A DNA stretch of 64,000 bases. Origin: Ustulina deusta. Lineage: Eukaryota; Ascomycota; Sordariomycetes; Xylariales; Xylariaceae. The translations under genes were made by a program, and so were the position numbers. Each line of letters starts with the position of its first letter. Within the stretch, counting starts at the first letter, position 1. Under the pieces are notes generated by a model. The model was given only the letters and a program-made list of their open reading frames with translations. It was not told the origin of the DNA and did no database searches. The stretch is from NCBI GenBank assembly GCA_023159155.1, contig JAJNNX010000022.1, forward strand, positions 310,001-374,000. The letters are read 5' to 3'. Shown here in pieces: positions 34,713-47,311 of this stretch.

Positions 34713-36213
34713 ATGTCGTCTCCTCCTCCGTGGGCTGGCGCGTCGAGCGACGACCTTTACTTCGTTCTTCTCACGGGAGCTAATAGGTATGTGCTAGTTT
34801 TCAACTCCTAGACGGTTCGCTCCCCAGGAAGGGCGTTTTGTCTTTTTATGTCAAGCTGTTCGACTGAGAAGCCTCCGTAGTGGTGTCGGCGTAGGCATTG
34901 GCCAACGAATGATAGACGAGTTCCTCGACTCGCGCCCTCTCTCTTCCCACCTCATCCTAATACCAACGACGCGTTCCAAGGCCAAGTCTCGCGATACCGT
35001 GCTGGCTCTACGAAGCCATCTTGGCCAGACTGCCCACACGTCGACAACGCTCGAAGCTCGCTCGGGGGCTAATTACGATCCCCAAACGACAATTGCGAGG
35101 GTACACGTGTTGAGCGTCCAGGTTGACCTCTGCGATCTCGGGTCGATACGTGCTGCCGCCCATCAGTTGGTGAACGGCAAGGTGACCGACCCGACGGGCG
35201 TCATCGACGACGTGAGGATACCTCGCATCGATGCTGCGCTCTTCAATGCCGGGCTTGGAGGGTGGGAAGGACTCGGCTGGCTGAAGTTCGGCCAGCAACT
35301 CCTCACTCTGGGACTCCTTCAGTCCACCACGTATCCATCCTTCAAGAAAGCATTGCCGGCGGCAGTGTTAGACTCACAGAAGCTCCTAGGCGGCGGTAGC
35401 CCCAAGTCTAGCTCACCCCCTGAGCTAGCTGAAGTGTTCTGCGCCAACGTCTTCGGGCATTATGTCCTGGCACACGAGTTACTGCCCTCTCTGAGCCGTG
35501 CCAACGCAAGCGAGGCGCCAGGTCGCGTGGTGTGGACCAGCAGTATAGATGCAGGTTATGAGCACCTTGATTTTGACGACTTTCAAGCGAGTCGTTATAT
35601 GGCCCCTTACGAAAGCAGCAAGCGCATCACGGATCTTATCTCCCTGACCGCCGACCTGCCGAGTGTGCAGGAAGCCTCGGCCTCCTATTTTACGTCATCC
35701 GCGACGGCCGACAAGCCCGTGAAGCCGCGTTTCTATGTCTCGCATCCGGGCATCGTCTGCACGCCCATGTTCCCACTCAATTGGTTCCTCTACTTCTGGT
35801 ACTGGGTTGTGATGCACTTGTCACGTCTGTGCGGGTCTCCCTGGCACACCGTCGACGTGTACCGAGGTGCGTGTGCTACGTCCTGGCTCGCGCTAGCCGA
35901 CCAGTCGACGCTCGATGCCATAGACGCGCAGCATATCAAATGGGGGTCGAGTGTCACGCGTACAGGCCACGCTGCACCGAAGAAAACGGAAGTTGAAGGT
36001 TGGGGATGGGAGGGCCACATTGAAGGGCCCGGGGCATTTAAACAAGATGAAGCTCATGGTGTTCTACGCAAGGCTATAGGCCGGAAGTGGGATGCCGTTC
36101 CTCTGACCAAAGAAAAAAAGGCCGAGTTTGAGGTCGACGGCCGGCGGTGCTGGACGGAGCTTGAGAGGCTCAGGATTGCATGGGAGACGGCTCTTGGTTG
36201 GAAGGCGACATAG
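34713..36213 (+). CDS. ERG27: 3-keto-sterol reductase (short-chain dehydrogenase), 2 exons
   Basis: Exons 34713-34786 and 34881-36213 with a 94-bp intron give 468 residues. The enzyme reduces the C3 ketone during C4-demethylation of sterols, working with ERG25, ERG26 and ERG28 on the ER. Splicing completes the cofactor motif TGANSGVGVGIG (residues 21-32) in the first beta-alpha unit. FNAGLGGWEG corresponds to the NAG motif, VVWTSSIDAG carries the active-site Ser (about 245), and YESSK gives Tyr268 and Lys272. The family feature SHPGIVCTPMFP is followed by an aromatic hydrophobic stretch (LNWFLYFWYWVVMHL), suited to membrane attachment. A long C-terminal extension, HIEGPGAFKQ onwards, matches the longer Pezizomycotina form compared with the yeast protein. 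The first exon contains the only plausible ATG in the correct phase. Confidence 0.92.
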
Positions 36214-36660
36214 AAAAGGGGTCACGTGCTCATACAGGTTCTACGGCAATAAGCATACAAAAAAGAGCAGAAACGGGTATCTCTGAGCGTTTTACGCTCG
36301 AATTAATTAATATACGCCAAACTGGCAAGACCCTAGAATAACGCTAGATATTCTCAACGCTATGAATGGATAGCATTGTTAATGACTTGACATACACAAC
36401 ATCCGATGATCTACCGGCAACTTGTCTTTATGTGTATTTTATATTCATTGTTTCTGTGTCATTACGTTATACTCAATTCCCTGTCTATATAACTGCTCGC
36501 TTGCTCAACGAGATTGATAAGTATGTACGTTCCTTGCTTCGAACACGCCACTAAAAGTGGGGGATATTTTGACCGCCCATGAATCTCCAAGACCCTAGGA
36601 CAACCTTTAGGAACATGGGGTAAAAAAAAACTAAAAAGAAAATTTTTTACAAGCAATGCA
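36214..36660. other. convergent 3' intergenic region
   Basis: Short space between the stop codons of ERG27 (+) and the MFS gene (-). It is AT-rich (AATTAATTAATATA near 36301) and has a run of A near 36623. It probably holds both 3' UTRs. Confidence 0.55.
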
Positions 36661-38574
36661 TCAGACAGCAGAAGCCAGCCCGCTGTCGCCGCTACCACGG
36701 GACCCGTCATCGCTTCGCAAGCGTCTCAACGCGAGCCTGTCCTTGCGCCCGAAGAGACCGAGAGAGAGCGGCAGCGGGACGGCGGCGAGCGCGATGACGG
36801 CGGTGAAGACGAGGGCGCGGTCGAGGTTCGCGGGCGGGTCGGCTTCCGGGCCGGCCTTGAGGGCGTCGGACACGACGATGAAGATGCCGCCGAGCAGCTG
36901 GCCGCCGCCCCAGGCGATGGTGGAGGTGATCTCGGGGCTCATGGGGTGGCCGAGCTCGCACAGCAGCTCAAGGGCGACAGGGACGAGGGAGAAGCTGGCG
37001 GCGCCGAGGACGGAGAGGACGACGTACGGCCCCGCGAGGTGGCGGGTGGGCGGCACGAAGACGAAGATGAGGTACGAGAGCCCAATGACGGGCACGGCGA
37101 CCTTGATGGACGGGATGAAGGCCTTGGTGCGGTCGAGGATGGGCGAGGAGATGGCGCTCGCGACGAGGCCGACGACGATCAGCACCGCGCCCGCGATGCC
37201 AGCCTCGTCGGAGTTGAAGCCGTACGGGAGCAACACCTGGTTCAGGAGCGTTGAGATGCTGTTGAAGAAGCCGACGTAGATGGCGAAGGGCACCAGGATG
37301 AGCCAGAGCTCGACGCACTTCAGCAGGTGCAGCGAGTCGCGGAGAGACGCCTTCGGCGTCGTGCCCGAGGGCTCCGGGGGCGTGGGCGGCGACGCCGGGA
37401 TGAAGAAGGCCGGAAGCGATACCACTATCGACTGTAGTGTGGGTGAAGAAGAGTGTTAGTGCGAGAATCAATCGGGGCGTGGGGGGTAGGGGGGTTAGGG
37501 GATGAGAGGAGGTAGGGAGTGAGTGGGAGAAGAACGTACGATGATGGTCACGTAGATGACGGCATTCGACACCGCGGCGGGCTCGGTGGCCAAGAACGGG
37601 ACGACGAGCTGGCCGAGGGCGGCGCCGAAGGGGTTCGCGAGACTCGGGAGGGCCGTGGCGGCGACGCGGCCGCGGTTCGTGAACCACAGGTCCGAATAGC
37701 GCGTCGGCGCGCTCAGCACAAAGGGCTGCGCCAGCCCGATGAGGATCTGGCCGAACATGACGACGCCGTAGTTACCGCCGTCACGCGAGTACGAGCCGGC
37801 GACGCGCACGACGTTGCCCAGGATGGTGAAGACAGCCGCCGTCACGATGGACGGCTTCGGCCCCCAGTGCAGCATGTAGATGGTCAGCGGCGAGATGGCG
37901 ACGAAGGCGAAGAGGAAGGACGTCGACAGCCAGTTGATGTCCGACTCGGAATGCCCGTAGTACGCGGCGGCGTACTGGGAGACCGGGGAGAACGTGAGCC
38001 ACTGTGGGAGGCGTCCAGGCTCAGCATTGCGCTACAAGGGTTGGACATCGCGGGGTTGCGGTGTTGCGCGCCCGTTCATGTGGCGAGGCGTGTTCGCGAA
38101 CGCGCACCGCCACGGAAGAACAGGCTCTCCGGAGAAAGAAGCGGCGAAATAAGAGGCAAGACTTACATCCCAGCTCACGACGAGATTGAGTAGCGTCAGC
38201 TGCGCGAGCCCAAGCCACCTCCTCTTGTAGACCCGATAGACGGTCCCGCTCCCCTCATCGCCCTCCCCCGCCGTTCCACCCGCGTTCTCGATGATCTCCG
38301 CGGTGGCGTTGACCGATCCGTCCCGCGGTTCGAAGTCGTCGTCGGCATAGGATGCAAGACGTCGGAGGCCATGCTTGCGGGCTCCCTGGAAGGAGGCATT
38401 CTTCCTATCTGCACCCTGCATCGCGTATTGGTTGTAGGCCTCGGGGATCTTGTCGGCGATTTCTACGTCACCGCCGTCGGAAATATCGTGCTTCAGGTTG
38501 TCGTTGCTGCTGGTCCCGGTGGTGCGCAACTCTACTGTGCCCCCTAGCTCGTCGGGATCCGTTGACCAAGCCAT
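36661..38574 (-). CDS. MFS transporter, SLC49/FLVCR-like, 3 exons
   Basis: Exons 38167-38574, 37540-38001 and 36661-37431 (minus), introns 165 and 108 bp, give 546 residues; both introns are phase 0. The first about 110 residues are hydrophilic and precede [20 protein letters not shown]. Exon 2 continues [20 protein letters not shown] and [20 protein letters not shown], then [20 protein letters not shown] and [20 protein letters not shown]. Exon 3 carries the second half, with [20 protein letters not shown] and further membrane helices. The W-G-P-K-P and NWLS/FGQ patterns resemble the FLVCR/DIRC2 group of the major facilitator superfamily, whose animal members are linked to haem, choline or other metabolite export. 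The fungal substrate is unknown. About 12 helices are expected. It is convergent with ERG27. Exons 2 and 3 are very GC-rich. Confidence 0.86.
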
Positions 38575-40981
38575 GGGCGCCTTCCCTCTGAGAAAAAAAT
38601 AAAAATAAAATAAAAATAAAAAACGAACTAAGCTTCGGACTAATGGATTCTGCGATTCGAGGCTCTAAAATCGATCGACCACTGACTCGGTCAAATCCCG
38701 CAGTCCCATTTCAAGCCCACGTTCTGTTCTAGAGTACCGGTATAGTGACACGCTCCCTTGCATGAACGGCAACCAACATCAGTATCAACGCCGTCAAATA
38801 TGTCGACCAGCCAGCATATAAGATCAGATGCGCAACAATGTACTAGTAGGAGTCGTGCAACACCAACGGCGCGTTATCAAACAAACAAGGACCAACGAGA
38901 GAGGGAATCACACGCATTTCCAGCGTGTGTTTCGGGGAACGAGCGAGACGTGCGGAAAGTATTATACTCCATTGGTCCAGTTTGAGAAGCAAGGCCAAAT
39001 GAATGAAGGGCACCCTGACGTCGCATCCGTCCCACGTTCTCTTCTATCTTCCTTCCTCGTCAGGTCCAAAAGCTGAATATCAAGATGCAGCGTGCATTGC
39101 TGCTTCCCGGATGGGGAACCGGACGCTACTGGGGGGGCGTGCAAGACATTTCAGGGGTGCCCCGTCCACTTTGACAGGTACCTTAGGTCCCCAAGGCCAC
39201 AGGGCAGTTATTAGTGCACGATGCGCCCGGGGGCCAAGAACCTGATGGAGTGGGATTATCAGATAGGCGCTACCTACACGTAACTCGAGGTTAGTCAGTA
39301 GAGCCTTGTGCTTCGGCGCATTTTATTCATCATATGGTAATGCCGCAACTGTCGTATCCTAACGAACTTGAGGCTTATAGTTGCATGGCAATGGACACGG
39401 TAGTCTCGTCGAACAGGGATCTGAGGTATAGAAGCGGCACAAGATCAAACATGTCATGCAGCACGCCCAATGCAACCAACAAAAAAGGGAAGATGTCGGA
39501 CTGTGATTGGGGAGGCGATTCGGGGGATCCCACCGAATTGGGACCTTCGTCTTGAGTTTTCGGCGTCACAAGCAAATGCATCCTCACATGTGCCAACAGT
39601 TCCGATGATGAGTTCTTGGCGAGACGTGACACCCGAGGGGAGACCCCCTCGAGCGGAGTATGGGCGGAGGGGCAGAAGAGGAGAAGAGAAGGGAAATCAT
39701 TTTGTCACGTCTAACGTCTGGTATTGTTTCGTGTAGCCGAGCGTAGTGTACGTGCCCGTCCATTCCGTAATCAAGATTAAATGGGCGAATGTAACATAAT
39801 ATGTATTATCTACGTCTGTGCTGTTCATGTCGTCTTTTATATCTCGTAAGCTCACTGCATTACTGGTGACACAAACACCCAAGTAATCTAGTTGTTTATA
39901 TATTTAGATGTAACAGCATGCAGAGAGATGTCATCTTCTTGTCATCCTTGCTTCTCCAACCTGCAGTGATCTCCTAACCTAGACCTTTTCTCTACAATCT
40001 TGTTGAGCCTAGTGCTACGATAGATATTCTAGTGTAAGAGCACTCGCCTTTTAAACATGCCCGCAGCGGCTTTACCTCGTCTCTCCAACACGAATAATCG
40101 ACAGCTGTTCTTGGAATCCCCAAGGGAGATGTTCGTAGAGCTGGGTCGAGGAACGAACTGGCCATTTCAACCGGTTGTCAATATCCGAACTCACTCACAC
40201 AGAATCATCTCCACAGATTGGGGTCAATGGATTGATTACCTGAGCAGTTTATTTGCGGGTTTTCCACCAATTGGCACGTATCATGGTTAACTCGGTTAAA
40301 CGAACAATATAAAAGAGGTAGACAGTATTGACAAATAGTAGCATCTATGTCCGAGGCGTCGGAAAGATGTCTCGTGTATCTTCATCATACCTAGACCGGT
40401 TTGTCGAGTATGCTGAGTTTGGTCCCTGGTTAAGCAGCAATTCTTATCTTGTAAGTACTTGCTTATTCCTATCCTCTGGTTCGCACACTGTTGCGCGCAT
40501 GTGTTTTACGGAGGATAATACAAGTAAAAGCTCTAATGATACCTATGCAAGGAAGTCTTGAGACACTGTAACTAGTGGTATTACCTGCTTAGCAACAAGA
40601 GGCTGTATAGCCGGGATTCGGCGACCTTATATAGTGTGGACGAACAATGTTTGTCGGTACAAGAGTTGTATATACTTTTGCTTTAAACAACGGGATACCT
40701 AGACATCCATGCAAAAGAACAGAGATCTATTTAGCAGGCAGCCCGCAGTGTTATGATACAAGAGAGGTAGCTGGTGCTAGGGATAAAACCTGAAGATGCT
40801 TTGCTTGTCATCCGACCAGTCAAGCCGCCGCAGATCGTGTTACACACCACCATCCGCTAAATGTTGGCCAAGGGTTTGGGAGAGTCAAGTTCCAACCGGT
40901 CATTGTTTGCTCTATAGAGGTCTATACAGAGATACGATGCTGGGTGTCGCCAACGATTGAGGATCGCACACGTCATGTTGC
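38575..40981. other. intergenic, no gene seen
   Basis: It contains an A/T tract made of AAAAATAAAAT units at about 38591-38623, directly upstream of the MFS start. The remaining 2.3 kb has only short frames without protein character, including an ATG frame at 40057-40290 (+) with no recognisable feature. Confidence 0.5.
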
Positions 40982-41785
40982 TTATTTAAGAACGGACCAG
41001 AGTTTGGGGGCAGCGCATTGGGTGGCACAGTGAGCGAGGTGGAAGACTATATGAGGTAGGGGGTGTTAGCTTCCCATGTCCTGCGATAAAAGCCAAGGGG
41101 AAAAAAAAGTCAAATAAGGCATGCTGCGGATGCTGTGGAATACACCCTTTAACGGAAAGCTAGACAACAAATACTCACATTCCTCAACGCAGTCCTCCTT
41201 CTCGCCCTCATCATCGGAGGCGTTCGTAACCCGTTCAACGCACTCATCGAAGTGATGTTTCGCGGGGGCGCACTGCTTGGAGTTTTTGCACTCTGCTCCC
41301 ATCGTCAGTGAATGCTCCACTATTCTTTGCCGACATCTTTTCCACGCTGGAACTCAGAATATCATAAAGGCAGGCGATAAGGACGCATATGACATGGTGT
41401 GTTCGTGTCTTTGGTGTTCGCGCCCAACTGGTACTGACTGACCTTCCTCAAACTTCTCCTTGGGATCCTCAAGCTCCTCCTCCTCCTCCTCTTCCTCTTC
41501 TTCCTCCTCTTCGGTCTTGGTCCCGTCCTGGCTCTCGGTGGTTTCCTACGTCGAGTTAGCCATCCTTCCTCAACTAACAGCCAACAGGTTCGTGGAGCGT
41601 CTGCCGTAGCCAAATATGGCGGGAACGGGTCTGTGCGATGTGCACGGGTTTCTGTAGCCATAAGTCGCTCAGCCGGATGCTCAACTGTGCCGTACCTTTT
41701 CCTCAGCAGGAGGAGCCTCAGCCTCGGCCGTGCTCCATGGCGTGGCGGCCTCGACAAGGTCGTTGATGACGTCCCAGACACCCAT
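40982..41785 (-). CDS. QCR6: cytochrome bc1 complex hinge protein (complex III subunit 6), 4 exons
   Basis: Exons 41696-41785, 41443-41545, 41179-41292 and 40982-41046 (minus), introns 150, 150 and 132 bp, give 123 residues. The acidic hinge subunit sits at the intermembrane-space face of complex III and helps cytochrome c docking on cytochrome c1. The N-terminus is MGVWDVINDLVEAATPW. Exon 2 is a long Glu run (TEEEEEEEEEEEELEDP) typical of the family. Exon 3 has the twin-Cys core ECKNSKQCAPAKHHFDECVE and EKEDCVEE. Exon 4 completes FFHLAHCATQCAAPKLWSVLK, with the Phe codon split by the last intron. The four Cys are spaced as in known hinge proteins. Introns occupy more than half of the gene, so no single frame reveals it; the joined product is unambiguous. 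Confidence 0.95.
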
Positions 41786-42545
41786 GGCGATCAGCTTAGC
41801 ACTGCACGGGTCCAATGGCTTGTTGTAGTGGGTAGAGCGATGGGTGATGGATGAAGAGGTGCCTCCGAAATGGCTAGCTTTGAGAAAATTACGAGCATCA
41901 GCAATTGAGCCGATTCCATTGGTTGCTTCGTACCTAGGTAGCTTCCGGTCACGTGATATTCCGGCCGATGCAGGGACGCTAAAGCTCCACAGCTCCGAAC
42001 GGTTTGTGCACTCTCCTATCTACTCCCCAGCTAACTCGGAGTTAATGCAAAACTGTCTATGTAACCTCTTATTGGAGTATTTCAGTTCAAGGTTTAACCA
42101 GATGCCTATCCTATAATACAGATCGCTATGACTCATCTTACAATTCCGACGTTCCTATGCTCACTACTCACCGTATTACAGAAGTGACCATGACCCCTAA
42201 CAATTGTAGCTGACTTTATGACAGACTGCTCAGGTTGTCTGCACGCCCTTGCTTCGTTATGAAGACAATCACCGTACTATCGTTTTTTTGAGCTTATGGG
42301 GAATTTCAGGCATCTCCGTGCGAACGAATTCCAGTCTAGCCCTTGTTTGGTATTTCACCCCTAGTAGGACACGATGAGGATGTCAGATTCCATCAAGTAT
42401 GCATAATTATCTGGTGCTTATAGGTAGTGGTCATCAGTGTGGCCGCCAAGCTTTCTGATGTAAGATATATCGCTCCCGGCTGAATCTGCCTCGGGACCAC
42501 CACCAAAGATACATGCTATGTAACAGCGGAAAAGCCAGGGCAGGC
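41786..42545. other. intergenic, no gene seen
   Basis: QCR6 promoter side and the 3' end of the WBP2-like gene. One CTACCTAGGTAG-like word at about 41932-41943. Nothing else supported. Confidence 0.55.
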
Positions 42546-43381
42546 TCACTGTCGTTCTGCCTCCTCTCGTAACCGCTCATCGAGACGCATGCTGACGGCC
42601 TGGGCCTGGGCTTCGTCGTAATCTGGGGGTGGCTCGTCGGGCATCCCTTGATTTGTCTCGGTTTGCTGAGCAGCGTCGTTGGCGCGTTGAACTACCTCAT
42701 GGGTGGTGGATCGGGTGCGGTCGGGAGGATCTTGACCTTGTGATGCCGTGTACTCCGGAAGCTGCTCGTCATGAACATTGAGAGCCCAATTACGCTGGCC
42801 TGATTCCTCTGCAATCTGCGCCGCGTGGTGAAGACGCGCTTTTATTTCAACGAATTTAGACTCAAACTCGCTGAAGCCACCATCTTTGAAAGTCAACTTT
42901 AGGGTTACTCTGGGGAACTCTGGGGGAATATTGCCATCCGGAACTGGTCGCACGCTGGCTTCCCAGTACCAAGGCCCGACCCAGGACGAGCGCATCCGAC
43001 TATCTTGACAGCCGAGAATCTTGGTTGAGAACGATTTGAACTGTTCCGTGGGGGTAGCCGGTAGGTATATCAACTAAATTCATCGTTAGCCTAATGCGCC
43101 GGGAAGTTTAAGGCACTTCTTACCCTTTGGTTTGTGATGTAGGCAGTGCCACTTTCGCTCTTAATAGAAAACGGAGCAACCCCAGGAGGGTTGTTTGGTG
43201 CCGTTATGTTGAGAGCTATGCGGCCTCTAGTTTTGAATAGCAGGCTCTCGTGTGGCAGGGGTTCTATTTCCCCAGATCGAGACAGCATAACCCAGCTAGC
43301 TTCCAAGTCAGTCTCCTCTTCATCTCGGCTGCTCTGGCTCAAGATATATGAGGCATGTTGTTCGTGGAGCCCGTAATCCAT
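42546..43381 (-). CDS. WBP2-like protein: GRAM-type domain with PPxY tail, 2 exons
   Basis: Exons 43124-43381 and 42546-43073 (minus) with a 50-bp intron give 261 residues. The start is ATG 43381 (MDYGLHEQHASYILSQ). SWVMLSRSGEIEPLPHESLL and AYITNQR|LIYLPATPTEQF, with WYWEASVRPVPDGNIPPEFP and LTFKDGGFSEFESKFVEIK, follow the order of the WBP2/WBP2NL GRAM domain (about residues 28-155). The C-terminal tail holds LPEYTAS and PPPDYDEAQ; the latter is a PPxY ligand for WW domains such as those of Nedd4/Rsp5 ubiquitin ligases. A role as an adaptor to such a ligase is inference from the family. The tail is otherwise Gln/Glu-rich and probably disordered. Confidence 0.84.
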
Positions 43382-46300
43382 ACTAAGGTTTAACACCAAA
43401 TAGTAGTCTAATTGCTCAACACAAGGTACTGAAGGCTGATGCCGTTGCTCATAAGAGAGAGAAGATTGGGTGTCGAATCACACCACATCTGTCTGTTGAA
43501 AAGAAAACGCACGTGTAGTAACTAGGGCTTCGAACATGGGAGGGCAAAAGGTGAGGAAGGGGAAGAGAAGGGAGGGTCCATACTTGATTGACATTTTGAG
43601 AGTACCTAGCTAGGCTGTAGAATAAGTCAGCTTGGGCCTGGTGGTGGATGCTGATGCAGAAAGGGTTGCGCAGGGCGTCAACCGGGCTCCTGGGATTCGT
43701 TCGGCAAGACCAAAAGTAGGCAGGGTTCTAGTGGACAATGCTTAGTTGATAGCATGAGGCCCGGGACGGCACGACTTGCAGTTCGGATCGGTTTACCCTT
43801 CAGAGAATCGATAGACAGCAATGTATGTTGGTAAGGAGTCCTACTAGGCAGGAATGTGGGCCACTAAAGGGCTATTATCTGGGTTGCTACGGACAAAAGC
43901 GGAAAGGCAACCAAGTGACCAAGCTGCAAGACGGGCGTCGGTGTGGGTGTGCTCGACGTGGATGGCCAGGGAGAATTTTGACCAAAGAATAAGCTACGGA
44001 GTGTCTGTGTGAAGTGTCGTTATGCAACCCGGAGGATGGTGTAGGTCTGTAGGTGTGTGGATGGTCTGATATCGATATTGGTGTGGAGAGTCCAACAAGC
44101 TGCGCAATTACCTAAACCGTCGTACCGGAGAGGTCTATGGACGGCGCACAGCAGGAGTACCAGCGAGAGAGATACCGGTGAGAGACACTGCCCTGTGACA
44201 CGAGCAGCAGAGGTAGAGAGCAAGTAGCACACTACTCCGTCAGTGCTGTGGTGGTAGTGTAGCGGTAGTGTAGCTGTAGCGCACAGGCGGAGGTTGATGA
44301 AGGCTGGTGGCCAGATGGTTGGCTGGAAGAAGGGCGTTCGACAGAGACCTCGAGTCTCAGTTAGGCAACCCCACTGCCTGTAGGCATTCCCATATCCAGA
44401 CTACTGTGGCATTTGTTTGACAGCCAGACGCCCAGGATTCAGGAATCGAACAACAGTAGTGTAGGTTGAATAGAACAACGACTAATTCCTCTCTTGGCTT
44501 CTCCACCCCGCTCTTGGCCCGACAGAACCCGGTCGCTTGAGAAGGATTTGAGGCTCGCTGTGCCGTTTGGGGGGATTGACGCAGCCAGTCTGCAGCGGGT
44601 AGTCTAGTTCGGGCGGTACAAGGACCAGGCTGTGATGTATGATCAACTTGCACTTGTTGTGTGTTTGGTGGGGAACGGGTTGTCTGGATGTTGGATGACG
44701 GACCAAATGGAGCAATCGACTATCTATCTCTGTAATGTACCTGCTCAGAAGACTGCCATTCAGGCTGCTCTTTTGGGGAACAACAACCTTTTTAGTGATG
44801 GTGCAGGTGGGACTTAGAACATCATACAGTTAGCCCTACGCACCAATTCCAATTTCTACTGTATACGTAGGACGATACCGTCTACCTACCTCACTCACTA
44901 CATACATACCGTTAGGGACCTCAGTAGGTACCTAGTCTACAGCCCATACACTAAGGTAGGTACTACCTAAGGTGCCTACCTAAACCTACATATAGTACCT
45001 GCCTTAATGTGCAACCTACCTCCCCCTACTTACCACTTAGAAGTAGATATCGGCCATGTATGATACCTGCTTACCTTAGGTACTCACGTAGGCACCTACC
45101 AACTTGTGTTGACATTTCCCCTGTTGTCTTGGTAGGTAGTAAGGTGGCCAGGTTCTTCGAGATCCAATTATTGTTTAGTCTACCTACTAGTAATTCTTAC
45201 CTTTCTCACCCCACCGCATTCGAAAAGAGGCGTTAGAGCACGAATTTTACGTTGGTCGCCGAGTGCATATCGGCATTCCACGGCGCACGAAACTTACATC
45301 GCACGAGGGAGGCGACTGTTTCCGTGAATCGAGACGTCATAACACCCACCAGAGGGCACCTGTTTGGCTAGCTGGCACCAGTGAGGCCGTCTCAATCCAT
45401 CCACAGGGTTTTCACCTTCTCGACGATCGACTGGCCTATCCGCATCGACCAAGAGGCTGAACAACGCCCCTGATTCCTATATGCCTTTTGAAGTATTTGG
45501 CAATGATGTGCCTGATAGGTCGGCCGACTTACCAGCTTGTTCCGCGAATGTAACCTAGCTAGACTAGGATCCATACTTGCAGCCCGAAAAACACGATAGG
45601 GCGAGAAATATCAGAGCCCCAACATGATAACATCATTTACTCTCAGCCGTCTCTTTTTACCTAGTTGAGGACTTTGCCACCTAACGTTACCCAACTTTCA
45701 ATCATCTCTGGAACTCGGTTGGACCGGCACGCACCGCAATACGAGTGTACGTGGATAGAGCTGCCTATCTTGACAATTGCTATTAGCTTCTGAAAACCAT
45801 GTTGCACGTGCGCAGCGCTTCTTGGTGTCTACGATACAAGTACCGACATAAGACACCCAAGATTTCTTCTCAATTCGGGGTAGCTTATTGACTAGACGTA
45901 GTGAGATAACATTTAGGTTTTTGCTCCTGGCTCGAAACCTGGGTCTCTGACTAAGGTTCCGCACTAAGCTCTTTCTTGGTGTCGTCGCCGTGCCCGGAGA
46001 AGAGCTGTTCACAGCTCCCGAGTTCTGTCTCGGCCATAGGCTGTGGCAAATGTGTCACGGATAACCTTATTCTCATCGAGTGACTGGGCAATCCTGGTGG
46101 GAGGGCCCTGGACATGATCGATGAAGGCATTCTAGCAGGGAAAGAGGTTCATGCTTAGACAGGTCTCGACACAAACTAAAAACTGAGAGCAATGTAACAT
46201 AGCGTATTACTTTTACGCGGAACCCCCACAGGATTTGAATCTTACAGCATATGCCGATGCGCGATCTATCGATTCTCGAAAAGAAGTGATAGGACGCTGA

Positions 46301-47311
46301 AAGACAGTACGCCGACTCTAGCAAGGGACACCGTAGAAGCCCAGCTTCGTGTATCGGTTGTCTTATTAACATCAGGCCATGACATCAGGCCACTAGGAGA
46401 AGCCGGAGCGCTCTATAGGTCAATTGTGGCTTAAGAATGGCAGCCGCAACGGCCGAGTGGGCTGGCCGTCATTGGGGGACTTTGTGATGGGTCCTGAATC
46501 GGCGTTGACAAGACATGCACCAAAGCTGACCACAGGCGCCTGTACCCAGATTACCGGAGCGTTACCCCATCTACAGCAGAGGCCGGCCTAGCCGCTTATT
46601 CACGAGGCTGCCAAGCTCAACCCGCCACCTTGAAATAGAACACCGTGCTAGTAAGACAAACACGGTCGTAGTTCGGTCAGGGCTCGGGCTTTAGGTAGCT
46701 GTCTCCGGAATCGAGATCCACGGACCCGGAAGTAACTGAGCGGTAGAATCATACCATACACCCTATAGCCAGATCGCTGAGATCTCGCCTTTGGCAGATG
46801 CACTTATTCATAGTGACAGCTGCAGACACGAAGACAAGGTAGAAACTGTCGAAAGACGAAAGGTCGTTGAATTCATTATGCCATGCCACTTCTCGTTCAT
46901 TACATCCCAATGTACCACAGCTCTAGTCATGTCATATCCGAAATCCTGCAGAACGCTTACTTAGCTCAGCTTCGACCATCATTCCCGAAAAAGAATGAGA
47001 GGGTGGGATGATGTGCTGAGGCACATTTCCAACAGAGATTGAACCACGAAACGGAAAACTCCCCGAAGTCATTATCCCATACATACAAATCCAGACCATG
47101 ACGCCCCAGCCAATGAACACAGCAATCAAACAAAATACATTAACAAGAAAAACTAGATCAGGATCGTCCTCATTGATCCCTCGACCTTGATCATGACGTG
47201 GGGGGGAAGTACCTTCGCCACTCAGCTTCGCGCAACGCACATGTGTCAATCAGTCTTTACGGCTCGAGTCTCCTTCCTGGTCTGGGCCTGGTGTCGCACG
47301 AACACTCCTCG
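43382..47311. other. gene-poor intergenic region rich in TAGGTA/TACCTA words
   Basis: Almost 4 kb without a supported gene. Between about 44870 and 45190 the density of CCTACCTA and TAGGTACC words is the highest in the window. A frame at 46932-47249 (-) encodes a strongly hydrophobic segment (VFLVNVFCLIAVFIGWGVMV) but has no ATG before it and no convincing upstream exon. No tRNA was confirmed although several T-loop-like words were inspected. Confidence 0.5.

Noticed and set aside
45921..45945. T-loop-like word GGTTTCGAG on the minus strand
   Set aside because: Flanking five bases cannot form the T-stem, and no matching D and anticodon arms were found.
46215..46260. Word GATTCAAATC on the minus strand, resembling a tRNA T-loop
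   Set aside because: The stem bases around it do not pair and no acceptor stem is present.
46932..47249. Minus-strand frame with a strong transmembrane-like segment
   Set aside because: No ATG precedes the hydrophobic part, no convincing acceptor/upstream exon pair was found, and it lies only 60 bp after the GBD/FH3 stop. Kept as a possibility in the intergenic note only.
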